Source of the DNA: DASUBN01 sp036000105
Lineage (GTDB): Bacteria; Pseudomonadota; Gammaproteobacteria; Natronospirales; REEB76
Direction: 5' to 3'
Assembly: GCA_036000105.1 (NCBI GenBank)
Contig: DASYGE010000014.1
Span: 82,275 to 146,274 of the forward strand
Length of the DNA stretch: 64,000 nucleotides
The position numbers and the translations under genes are program-made. The notes below the pieces were generated by a model that saw nothing but the letters and a program-made list of their open reading frames with translations, had not been told where the DNA came from and made no database searches. This document shows, piece by piece, positions 1 through 7,550 of this stretch (positions are counted from its first letter, which is position 1; each line of letters opens with the position of its first letter).

Positions 1-1530
1 CGAGTTCCAGACCAGGGAACGGTCGCTCACCTTCACATGCTGGAAGGAGTCATACACCTGTTTCAAGCGCTGCTGCCCGTCCTGCAGGGATTTGCCGGTA
101 CGGAACACCGCTGCATCCGTCTGCATCACCTTCTGCATGCGCAGGCGGATCTGTGCTGTGGGCTCGGAGCCGTCGGCGTTGCGCAAGCGGTCGAAGCGCG
201 TCAGCACCTTGTCGGTGGATTCCTTGGGGAAGTCCCGACGGGTCTTGCCGGGCTTCACGGTCTCGGCACAGCGGTGGGCGGCGGAGCGGCCGAACACCAC
301 GAGATCCAGGAGCGAGTTCGAGCCCAAGCGGTTCGCGCCATGCACCGAGACGCAGGCGGCTTCGCCTATGGCCATGAGACCCGGGATCACGCTGTCTGGG
401 TTGCCGTCTTTCAGGGTCAAGGCTTCGCCGTGGTAATTGGTGGGGATGCCGCCCATGTTGTAGTGCACGGTGGGCAACACAGGGATCGGCTGCTTGGCCA
501 CATCCACGCCAGCGAAGATGCGTGCCGTCTCGGAGATGCCCGGCAAGCGCTCGTGGATCACTTCCGGACCCAAGTGCTCGAGATGCAGGTGGATATGGTC
601 CTTCTCGGGGCCCACACCGCGACCTTCGCGGATCTCGATGGTCATGGCCCGGGACACCACGTCACGGGAAGCCAAGTCTTTTGCGTTGGGTGCGTAACGC
701 TCCATGAAGCGCTCGCCGGCGGAATTGGTGAGATAGCCGCCCTCGCCGCGCACGCCCTCGGTGATGAGGCAGCCGGCGCCGTAGATGCCCGTGGGATGGA
801 ACTGCACGAACTCCATGTCCTGCAGCGGCAGGCCGGCGCGCAACACCATGCCGTTGCCGTCGCCGGTACAAGTGTGCGCGGAGGTGCAGGAGAAATACGC
901 GCGGCCGTAACCGCCGGTAGCCAGCACCGTCTGCTGGGCGATGAAGCGGTGCATGGTGCCGGTGGAGAGATCCCAGGCCACCACGCCACGGCAGGCATCG
1001 CCTTCCATGAGCAGATCCAGCGCGAAGTATTCCACGAAGAATTCCGCTTGGTGCTTCAGGCTCTGCTGGTAGAGCGTGTGCAGCATGGCGTGGCCGGTAC
1101 GGTCGGCGGCGGCGCAGGTGCGCTGGGCGGTGCCCTCACCGAAATGAGTGGTCATGCCGCCGAAGGGCCGCTGGTAGATCTTGCCCTCCTCGGTGCGGGA
1201 GAACGGCACGCCGTAATGCTCCAGCTCGATGACCGCCTGGGGCGCTTCCTTGCACATGTATTCGATGGCGTCCTGGTCCCCGAGCCAGTCAGAACCCTTG
1301 ACGGTGTCGTACATGTGCCAGCGCCAGTCGTCCACGCCCATGTTGCCGAGGGCGGCGCTGATGCCACCCTGGGCCGCCACCGTGTGACTGCGGGTGGGAA
1401 ACACCTTGGTGATGCAGGCTGTCGAGAGCCCCGCTTCCGCCAGGCCGAAGGTGGCGCGCAAGCCGGCGCCGCCGGCGCCCACAACCACCACGTCATAGAT
1501 GTGATCTATCGTCTTGTAAGCTTGGGTCAC
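1..1530 (-). CDS. sdhA: Succinate dehydrogenase flavoprotein subunit SdhA, C-terminus cut by window edge
   Basis: Catalytic subunit of complex II, oxidising succinate to fumarate with covalently bound FAD at the cytoplasmic face of the inner membrane. 510 residues are visible; the family is usually about 590, so the last ~80 lie left of the window. Seen: dinucleotide-binding VVVVGAGGAG at residues 14-23, RSHTVAAQGG with the FAD-linking His at residue 49, and the substrate region HPTGIYGAG followed by EGVRGEGG. The start is GTG at 1530, two bases after the sdhD stop, with GGAG about 8 bases upstream. It is the last visible gene of the sdh operon; sdhB would be expected next, off the edge. Confidence 0.96.
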   Translation of the reverse strand, partial: MTQAYKTIDHIYDVVVVGAGGAGLRATFGLAEAGLSTACITKVFPTRSHTVAAQGGISAALGNMGVDDWRWHMYDTVKGSDWLGDQDAIEYMCKEAPQAVIELEHYGVPFSRTEEGKIYQRPFGGMTTHFGEGTAQRTCAAADRTGHAMLHTLYQQSLKHQAEFFVEYFALDLLMEGDACRGVVAWDLSTGTMHRFIAQQTVLATGGYGRAYFSCTSAHTCTGDGNGMVLRAGLPLQDMEFVQFHPTGIYGAGCLITEGVRGEGGYLTNSAGERFMERYAPNAKDLASRDVVSRAMTIEIREGRGVGPEKDHIHLHLEHLGPEVIHERLPGISETARIFAGVDVAKQPIPVLPTVHYNMGGIPTNYHGEALTLKDGNPDSVIPGLMAIGEAACVSVHGANRLGSNSLLDLVVFGRSAAHRCAETVKPGKTRRDFPKESTDKVLTRFDRLRNADGSEPTAQIRLRMQKVMQTDAAVFRTGKSLQDGQQRLKQVYDSFQHVKVSDRSLVWNS

Positions 1531-1532
1531 GG

Positions 1533-1913
1533 TCAGGCTCCGAAGGCGATGCGCAGGACGGTGAACACACCGGCCGCAGCGAGCAGGATGCAGGCGAACT
1601 TGATCAGGAGCAGTGTCGCTATCTTGCGCCACTCGGTGTGCACGTAATCCTCGACCACCACCTGCACGCCGAGATAAGCGTGATAGAGGAGCACGGCCAG
1701 GAACAGGCTGAGCAGCACAGCGGTGGTGGGCGCATGCAGCCAGACGATGATCACCAGGTAATCGGCGCGCACCAGCCTGAGGACCGACACCGCGAACCAC
1801 AGGCTCAAGGGGATGAGCGCGAGGGCGCTGACCCGCTGGGCCCACCAGTGACCGGTGCCGGATTTCGCCGAACCCAGGCCCCGGGCGGTGGCGAGAGGGT
1901 TACGCAGGTTCAT
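1533..1913 (-). CDS. sdhD: Succinate dehydrogenase membrane anchor subunit SdhD
   Basis: Small hydrophobic anchor of complex II (126 residues, family about 115-130) that helps form the ubiquinone and haem b site with SdhC. Three membrane segments are visible at about residues 28-48, 53-80 and 98-122. The family signature HAYLGVQVVVEDYVH carries Asp89-Tyr90, which correspond to the quinone-site Asp-Tyr pair of the enteric protein. The start ATG at 1913 overlaps the sdhC stop as ATGA; a longer reading from 1943 would overlap sdhC by ten codons and is not preferred. Confidence 0.92.
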   Translation of the reverse strand: MNLRNPLATARGLGSAKSGTGHWWAQRVSALALIPLSLWFAVSVLRLVRADYLVIIVWLHAPTTAVLLSLFLAVLLYHAYLGVQVVVEDYVHTEWRKIATLLLIKFACILLAAAGVFTVLRIAFGA

Positions 1914-2305
1914 GCCGCACCTCCCATGCCGTAAGCCACCCACAGGACGGCGGCGGTGAGCAGGCTAGCCACCACCCACACCGTGTAGCCGGTGATGTAT
2001 GCAGTCTTGATCTCGAAGCCCCAGCCAGCATCCCAGGCCAGATGCCGGATGCCGTTGCACAGATGATAGGAGAGCGAGAAGGTCCAGCCCCAGAGCAGGA
2101 ACTGACCGAACCAGGTGCCGAAGAGCCATTGGGCATCGGCATAGGCATCGGGACCCATGCCAAGCGCCACCAGCCAATAGACGAGAGCGAGACTGCCCAC
2201 CGCCAGCGCTATACCCGTAGCGCGGTGCAGGATGGACATGGTCATGGTGATCTGCCAGCGGTAGATCCCCATGTGGGGCGACAGGGGGCGATTGTCAGCA
2301 GCCAT
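1910..2305 (-). CDS. sdhC: Succinate dehydrogenase cytochrome b556 subunit SdhC
   Basis: Larger membrane anchor of complex II (131 residues), contributing the haem b ligand and part of the ubiquinone pocket. Seen: SILHRATG at residues 24-31, holding the Ser and Arg of the quinone site, and SYHLCNGIRHLAWD at 79-92, in which His81 matches the haem-ligand His of the family signature. Three membrane helices are apparent. It lies between the small assembly-factor gene and sdhD; the 4-base overlap with sdhD implies coupled translation. Confidence 0.94.
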   Translation of the reverse strand: MAADNRPLSPHMGIYRWQITMTMSILHRATGIALAVGSLALVYWLVALGMGPDAYADAQWLFGTWFGQFLLWGWTFSLSYHLCNGIRHLAWDAGWGFEIKTAYITGYTVWVVASLLTAAVLWVAYGMGGAA

Positions 2306-2340
2306 GCTTCACCTCATCCAGCCGTGAGTCACGGCCAGAT

Positions 2341-2511
2341 CTAGAAATCGATACAGCGGCCATTCTTCTCCCAGTCACCGTAGCGGGTGGGTTCCGGGCC
2401 CTTGGGGCCGTTCACTTCCTTCGGGAGCTGGGGTCTCGGATCCTGTGTTCCGGTCCCGCGAGGGCGCGGGTCCGGGGTAGCGGGTTTGTTCTTGCTATCC
2501 GGCTGGGACAT
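2341..2511 (-). CDS. DUF1674 / SDHAF4-like succinate dehydrogenase assembly factor
   Basis: A 56-residue protein. The first half is Pro-rich and probably disordered. The second half carries the DUF1674 signature: EVNGPKGPEPTRYGDW followed by EKNGRCIDF at the extreme C-terminus. Eukaryotic SDHAF4 of this family binds free flavinated SDHA and promotes its joining with SDHB. The position directly upstream of sdhC, 35 bases away and co-directional, fits that role. ATG at 2511 is preceded by AAAAGGC. A TAAAAT hexamer at 2536-2541 (read on the minus strand) is a possible -10 for the operon, but no good -35 accompanies it. Confidence 0.88.
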   Translation of the reverse strand: MSQPDSKNKPATPDPRPRGTGTQDPRPQLPKEVNGPKGPEPTRYGDWEKNGRCIDF

Positions 2512-2610
2512 GGGATGCCTTTTGGCTATGACAGTATTTTACACCCAAAGGCCCCCCCGCCCGGTACCCCTTGAGCTAGCGGTTAGAATAGGCGTATCAC
2601 GAGTCCGCGC

Positions 2611-3528
2611 ATGCACCCCGATCCGCAAACTATCCTGGCTGATCTGACACACGAAGCCTTGATCCGTGTGAGCGGTCCCGATGCTGTCGCTTTCCTGCAA
2701 GGTCAGCTCAGCACCGATGTGGAGCAGCTCACACTCGCTGCAAGCCAGCTCAGTTCCTGGAGCAATGCCAAAGGCAGGGTCGTGACAGTTTTGCGGCTGT
2801 TCCGGCGGGATGAATCCATATACCTGAGCCTGCCGGGCAGCCTGCTCGCCCCTGTGCAGAAACGTCTGTCTATGTACGTATTGCGCTCCAAGGTCACGCT
2901 GGAGAACGCGGACACCGCCCTCGCCAGCTTCGGCCTCGCAGGCGCTAAAGCGACGGATCTGTTGCGGCAGGCGGCCATCACCCCACCCGCGACCCCCAAC
3001 GGGCTGGTGGACAAGGACGGTGTGCAAATCATCCGATTACATGGCGAGACGCCTCGCTATGTCATGCATGGCTCGAAGGATGCGGTATCTGCCGTCGCCA
3101 AACGCCTGGAAGCGTCGGGCGCAAAGACCGCAAACCAAGACGCCTGGGCTCTCGCGAAGATAATCGCGGGGGAACCGACGGTATATCCCGAGACCACAGA
3201 ACATTTCGTGGCCCAGATGCTCGATCTGGAAAAACTGGGCGGCATCGATTTCAAGAAAGGCTGTTATATCGGGCAGGAAATCATCGCCCGGGCCCATTAC
3301 CGGGGCGCGGTGAAGCGGCATATGCATCGGGCCGAGAGCGCTGCTGCTGTCGAGCTGCGGCCTGGCATGGAGGTCCACGCGAAAGGCGTCGAATCGCCGG
3401 TGGCCGAAGTGATGGACGCCCGCCGGGATACAAAAGGCACTTGGCAGATGCTACTGGTGGTACAGGATGATCATCAGAAAGCCGAATTGGTGCATACGGC
3501 CAGCGGCGTGGCGGTGACGCTCATCTGA
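2611..3528 (+). CDS. ygfZ: Folate-binding Fe-S cluster/tRNA-modification protein YgfZ
   Basis: YgfZ/GcvT-like protein (305 residues) that binds tetrahydrofolate and supports maturation of certain Fe-S enzymes and tRNA methylthiolation. The family hallmark KGCYIGQE is at residues 216-223, with the functional Cys at 218. The N-terminal SGPDAVAFLQGQLSTDV region and the C-terminal barrel also match the family. It is transcribed divergently from the sdh operon; a shared interest in Fe-S enzymes is suggestive but not proven. The ribosome binding site before ATG 2611 is weak. Confidence 0.92.
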   Translation: MHPDPQTILADLTHEALIRVSGPDAVAFLQGQLSTDVEQLTLAASQLSSWSNAKGRVVTVLRLFRRDESIYLSLPGSLLAPVQKRLSMYVLRSKVTLENADTALASFGLAGAKATDLLRQAAITPPATPNGLVDKDGVQIIRLHGETPRYVMHGSKDAVSAVAKRLEASGAKTANQDAWALAKIIAGEPTVYPETTEHFVAQMLDLEKLGGIDFKKGCYIGQEIIARAHYRGAVKRHMHRAESAAAVELRPGMEVHAKGVESPVAEVMDARRDTKGTWQMLLVVQDDHQKAELVHTASGVAVTLI

Positions 3529-3764
3529 TCATGTGACGCTAGCGAAAGCCGCCCGGCTTCCGGTTTTGACTTAATCGGTCTCGCCGAAAAAAGAATTGTG
3601 AATTTTTTGTGACAGCCTCCCTGACTACGGGCACGTCACGCGCAGCACAAATCCGCACTGCGCCGGTGCTCATCCTGAAGGATTGCAGCACAGCCCGGCC
3701 GTGCTGACTACCCTCCCCCTGTCCGGCGGGGTCTGCGTGCCGTCGTGTGACGACATCTCCGATC
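3529..3764. other. 236-base convergent intergenic region, no gene seen
   Basis: Lies between the 3' ends of ygfZ (plus) and the RsmB-type gene (minus). A short stem, AAGCC with GGCTT around 3546-3558 followed by CCGGTTTT, could be a weak terminator for ygfZ. I see no convincing ORF, RNA gene or member of the palindromic repeat family here. Confidence 0.5.
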
Positions 3765-5075
3765 TTAGGCCGAAACCCTGCGCCGCATCGCCAAGGCATA
3801 GAACGCATCGGTGCCATGCCGGTGAGTCAGAAGACGCAAGGCCCCATCCTCCCTCAACCCCTCCGGCAAGCTCACACCCTGTCGCGCGAGTATCTCGGTT
3901 GCGGGTATCACTTCGAACTCGGGACGATTTGAGAGGAACGCGGCCGTGATAGCGTCATTCTCTTCCTGCAGCAGGCTGCAGGTGGCATAAATCAATCGTC
4001 CGCCCGGCTTCACCAGCCGGCTCGCCGCTTCCAGGATGCTCGCCTGGATGCCGGTCAACATCTCGAGATCGATGGACCGCCATTTGATGTCCGGATTGCG
4101 CCGCAAGGTGCCGGTGCCGGAGCAAGGTGCATCCACCAGTACCGCATCTGCCGTCCCCGCCAGTTTCTTCAGGGCTGGGTCCTGTTCGTCGCGGATGGCG
4201 AAGCTCTGCACGTTATACGCCCCACCCCGAGCGAGGCGCGGCTTCAAGCGCTCCAGCCGGCCTTCGGAGATATCACAGGCGTAGAGCACTCCGGTGTTCT
4301 GCATCATGGCCGCGAGCGCCAAGGTCTTGCCGCCGGCGCCGGCGCAGAAGTCCACCACTTTCTCTTTGGGTGCAGCTTCCGTCATGAAGCCCAAGAGCTG
4401 GCTGCCTTCGTCCTGGAGCTCGAAGAGCCCTTCCTTGAAAGCTTCGGTGTTGAACAAGGGCCCGCGCTTGTCACGCTGCAACCCGACGGGGGAATATTTC
4501 ATGGGTTCGCAGGGATGCTCTTCAGTCGCCAGACGCGCCGCCAAGGCGTCGCGATCCGTCCGCAGGGTATTCACGCGTATGCCCACCTGGGCGGCGCGGT
4601 TCAAGGCTTCGCTGAGCTCTATGGCTTCCGCTTCGCCGTACTGGGCCGTGAGTTTCTCGGCCAGCCACTCCGGCATGTTGATGCGGGCACTGAACGGCAG
4701 ATCGCCGGTCTTGAGCGTGCGCACGCGCATCACCAGCTCTTCCGCATCGCCCTGGAAACCCGCCTCGTCCAAGGCCCGGGCGCTCCAGCCGGAATACTTC
4801 AATAGATAAGTCGCCACCAGCCAATAAGCATGCTGTTCGCCGTCGATATCTTCAGGCATGAAAGGTGCGACCAAGGCCTCCAGCTCACCCTTGCGGCGCA
4901 GGCAACCATAGACCGTCTCCGCTGCGAAGGCTCGGTCCTTGGAACCCATCTGGCGATGGGCACGGAAGTACTGGTCGATGATGCGGTCCGCCGGAGAACG
5001 GGTCTCCGACAGGATCTCGTTCAGCAGTTCGGCGGCCTGGTTGAGCCGGGAGCGGCCGTGGCGTACGACATCCAT
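3765..5075 (-). CDS. rsmB: RsmB/NOP-family rRNA (cytosine-C5) methyltransferase
   Basis: SAM-dependent m5C methyltransferase, probably acting on 16S rRNA like RsmB (C967). Of 436 residues, the first ~130 form a helical NusB-like N-domain. The methyltransferase core follows: SAM motif VDFCAGAGGK at ~241-250, catalytic PCSGTG with Cys318 and the second conserved Cys in TCS (Cys366). ATG 5075 is chosen because an upstream TTG (5105) would begin inside the preceding AT-rich gene. The gene starts only ~20 bases after the stop of the island ATPase gene, so its native upstream region has probably been replaced. Its exact target site is inferred. Confidence 0.85.
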   Translation of the reverse strand: MDVVRHGRSRLNQAAELLNEILSETRSPADRIIDQYFRAHRQMGSKDRAFAAETVYGCLRRKGELEALVAPFMPEDIDGEQHAYWLVATYLLKYSGWSARALDEAGFQGDAEELVMRVRTLKTGDLPFSARINMPEWLAEKLTAQYGEAEAIELSEALNRAAQVGIRVNTLRTDRDALAARLATEEHPCEPMKYSPVGLQRDKRGPLFNTEAFKEGLFELQDEGSQLLGFMTEAAPKEKVVDFCAGAGGKTLALAAMMQNTGVLYACDISEGRLERLKPRLARGGAYNVQSFAIRDEQDPALKKLAGTADAVLVDAPCSGTGTLRRNPDIKWRSIDLEMLTGIQASILEAASRLVKPGGRLIYATCSLLQEENDAITAAFLSNRPEFEVIPATEILARQGVSLPEGLREDGALRLLTHRHGTDAFYALAMRRRVSA

Positions 5076-5094
5076 TCTTTGGTCCACTGAGTTT

Positions 5095-6798
5095 TTATTC
5101 TTCAAAAGAAATCGCCAAATAATTCTTGAGATGCTCTTTTAGTCTAATTATCGGAATTCTGCGCCCATCTACGCCTTTAGCTTCTAGATAATAAACAGGC
5201 AAACCGTCATCCCCTTTTCCAAATCTTACTTCACGCGACTCACCTATCGTCGAATTCACTTCCGCGCCATCTCTAAGACCCTCGAAATCCCAACACACAA
5301 TAAATCCTAAGTTTACAAACATATGATTAAATCTCTTACCAAGCTTGTGCTTTAACTCCAAATAAACAAGCTCGGATTCAGAAACCGGAACATGAGTCTT
5401 CTTTCTGACGATCAAATCTATGCCACGAGTTGTGTTGTAGTCTAACGGCTCGAATGGAAACAATTCCGGGTGCATCGCGTATACGCGCATTAGCAATCCA
5501 AATGTCTCAGCCTCATTTATTGGCTCAACAACAACCTGATCAGCAAATCCTTCTCTCTTTAGTAACTGTGTTTTACCATTATCAAGACGTCGCTTTCGTG
5601 TTTTATAATCCGCCTCCTCTACTTTCCTCGTTCGATCTTCTACATCCCATTCTTTAATAGTGAAGAAGCTAACCTCAGTTAAGTGCGCATCTATCTCATC
5701 TAACATCTCTTTTACTATTAATTTGAGATCCTCTAACACAGCGCTATTCGTATTTGCTATAGAACCACGATTCGCAGTTAATTTCAGTGATTGGCAGTTT
5801 ATAAAACCATGCAAGAGAACAACAGAGTTTGAACCGCCGCCAAAACTAACCCACTCGTTTACCTGCTGAACCGGTATAAAGTCCTTTGCTAAATAGATTC
5901 CATATCTATCTCGAACTTTATATGCTCCGTACTTTCGAAAGCCAGGTCGAGAAAGCATCTTGTTATATTTTCTCTTCGCTTGGTCACCTTCAATATATAT
6001 AACCGCCTGATAAGAGATTTGAGGGTGATTTGGCAAAGTGCCAGTGCGCACCCATTTCTTCACATAGTATTCGGTAGCCTTTTCTTGGTACGTTCCAAAT
6101 AATTTATTCAATGTTTCCGATAAAGGCGCAAACTCATGCCCAGATATGAGATCTTCGTATTCGCCCCCGCCATCTAAAGCCCTTAAGTGAACAGAAATAT
6201 TAGGGCGGACATGCCCTTCAAATTCCCCCTCGAATGCACCAGACTTTGTATACCAGTTTATATAGTTACTTATGTAGTCTTGATGAAAGACCTTAAAATC
6301 ATTCCCGTGATAGCCAAATAATTTTATCTCTGTGCCATTCGGGATATTCGCCGGGTCAAGCTCTCTAACTTTCGGTTGATGCACGCGGCCGTTATCAAGT
6401 GCGGCAAAGGGGCGTTCGCATATGGACTCAAGAGCTCGCCCATCTCTTTTTGTCGTTACTTCAATTTTCTCAGACCGAAGGTATATCTTTGTTCCATGTC
6501 CCTTTTCACCGATCTCACTATCTCCCTTTTTGCGGTCTTTATCTCGACCTAGATTCCAGAACCACTGAAGTTCGGCGTCCCCCATTCCTCGGCCATCATC
6601 TCTAATTGAGATAATCAGCACCTCACGCCCTTCGATTTGTTCTGTCTTACATGTAATCCAAAGGTTTTTAGCATTAACATCGCAAGCATTTGAGATTGCT
6701 TCTCGAAACACTTCTAAGGGGTCGCCAAAATCCATGGCGATTTCTCGAAACTCCGATTCTTGTACTACGCTAGGTTGGTACGTCTTCCATTCACTCAT
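5095..6798 (-). CDS. GHKL (Hsp90/MORC-like) ATPase with C-terminal PD-(D/E)XK-like region
   Basis: 567 residues, no close relative recognised by name. The N-terminal GHKL ATP-binding fold is clear: helix FREAISNACDVNAK (~31-44) carries the N-box Asn, DDGRGMG (~67-73) is the G1 box, and GEKGHGTK (~97-104) the glycine-rich lid. A middle transducer-like part follows (~180-400). The C-terminus has RGIDLIV and then YLELKHKL (~458-486), an Asp and Glu-x-Lys spacing typical of PD-(D/E)XK nucleases, with a Glu-bearing helix before it. ATG 6798 is chosen because AAGGGAG lies 6 bases upstream; earlier GTG/ATG codons overlap that site. GHKL plus nuclease architectures are known from MutL/MORC-type conflict systems; function here is inferred. 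Confidence 0.75.
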   Translation of the reverse strand: MSEWKTYQPSVVQESEFREIAMDFGDPLEVFREAISNACDVNAKNLWITCKTEQIEGREVLIISIRDDGRGMGDAELQWFWNLGRDKDRKKGDSEIGEKGHGTKIYLRSEKIEVTTKRDGRALESICERPFAALDNGRVHQPKVRELDPANIPNGTEIKLFGYHGNDFKVFHQDYISNYINWYTKSGAFEGEFEGHVRPNISVHLRALDGGGEYEDLISGHEFAPLSETLNKLFGTYQEKATEYYVKKWVRTGTLPNHPQISYQAVIYIEGDQAKRKYNKMLSRPGFRKYGAYKVRDRYGIYLAKDFIPVQQVNEWVSFGGGSNSVVLLHGFINCQSLKLTANRGSIANTNSAVLEDLKLIVKEMLDEIDAHLTEVSFFTIKEWDVEDRTRKVEEADYKTRKRRLDNGKTQLLKREGFADQVVVEPINEAETFGLLMRVYAMHPELFPFEPLDYNTTRGIDLIVRKKTHVPVSESELVYLELKHKLGKRFNHMFVNLGFIVCWDFEGLRDGAEVNSTIGESREVRFGKGDDGLPVYYLEAKGVDGRRIPIIRLKEHLKNYLAISFEE

Positions 6799-6944
6799 AT
6801 GCATCTCCCTTGTCACGCATTGCGTACTTAAATTAATGCATTATTCTGACTACAAAAGTGCGCATGCGGCATGTCAGAGGTGGAAGTAGATTCTATGAGC
6901 GCATGCAACTTCATTTGTGCTTATACTCTCGCCTTCAATCTTGC

Positions 6945-7466
6945 TTAAACTCCTTGCCGTCCTTTTATTTCAAACATCTTGGCAAGAGCACGAGCTGAGT
7001 GCGATGGGTTTCTCACCTTTCCACGAATTATTCCGCGAATAACCCAATCGGGAAGTTTTGCCCCGCGATCATTTTCTATATCTTCATTTACAGCAAAACC
7101 CATCATAATTAAATAATCTTCTATCTCGCTTATGTGCTTGTGATTGCATTTTGTTGGAGGGTGCTCAAGTAAAAAGACCATTCCGGATCCCTTTTTAAAA
7201 CCATTGAGTGCTCTTTCATAACGAAGTAAGTTTCTATCTGTAAAAACCTCTCGCTCAAAGGTCTTTGTAGCTTGACCTACATAGTATGGCCAAGAAACGC
7301 TCGTCCTCGGTGGTTTAATAGCAAATACATACACGCCAAATCGATTTCTTAGTCGAGGCAGTTCTTTAGACGATTCCCAAAAACCTTCGACATTAAGAAC
7401 GCGGGCGCCTGTTGGTCGCTTTTGAACGGAGACCTTAAACGGACCTCGAACGGTAAACTCAGCCAT
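6945..7466 (-). CDS. GIY-YIG-like nuclease domain protein
   Basis: 173 residues, AT-rich. Residues 43-64 read FGVYVF, then YYVGQA, matching the paired GIY and YIG strands of GIY-YIG nucleases. Arg72 shortly after could be the conserved catalytic Arg. ISEIEDYLIMMGFAVNED (113-129) resembles the helix carrying the metal-binding Glu followed by the conserved Asn. The ~60 C-terminal residues are basic and may bind DNA. ATG 7466 has a near-perfect site, GGGAGGT, six bases upstream. It precedes the GHKL gene by 146 bases in the same direction, so the two probably form one unit. The nuclease assignment rests on motif reading only; a non-catalytic member is possible. Confidence 0.6.
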   Translation of the reverse strand: MAEFTVRGPFKVSVQKRPTGARVLNVEGFWESSKELPRLRNRFGVYVFAIKPPRTSVSWPYYVGQATKTFEREVFTDRNLLRYERALNGFKKGSGMVFLLEHPPTKCNHKHISEIEDYLIMMGFAVNEDIENDRGAKLPDWVIRGIIRGKVRNPSHSARALAKMFEIKGRQGV

Positions 7467-7550
7467 ATAATTACCTCCCTATAAAATATCACTCCCTAAA
7501 ATTATTTATCAGTTGTATACCTATCCTGGCTTCAAAATCGCTAATCCAAG

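Larger units (their letters stand above)
5095..7550 (-). mobile_element. AT-rich two-gene genomic island (putative defence/conflict module)
   Basis: About 2.4 kb sit between the rsmB-type gene and lysS with base composition strikingly more AT-rich than both GC-rich flanks; the change is abrupt at both ends. It holds a GIY-YIG-like gene and a GHKL ATPase gene in the same orientation and nothing else. No integrase, transposase, tRNA or clear att repeat is visible. A weak pair of similar strings, CTTCAAAAGAAATCGC near 5100 and CTTCAAAATCGC near 7530, is the only hint of boundary repeats. Horizontal acquisition is inferred from composition and gene content; the defence role is a hypothesis. Confidence 0.6.

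Noticed and set aside
5075..5105. TTG start at 5105 for the rsmB-type gene
   Set aside because: It would begin inside the AT-rich ATPase gene; ATG 5075 gives the family N-terminus.
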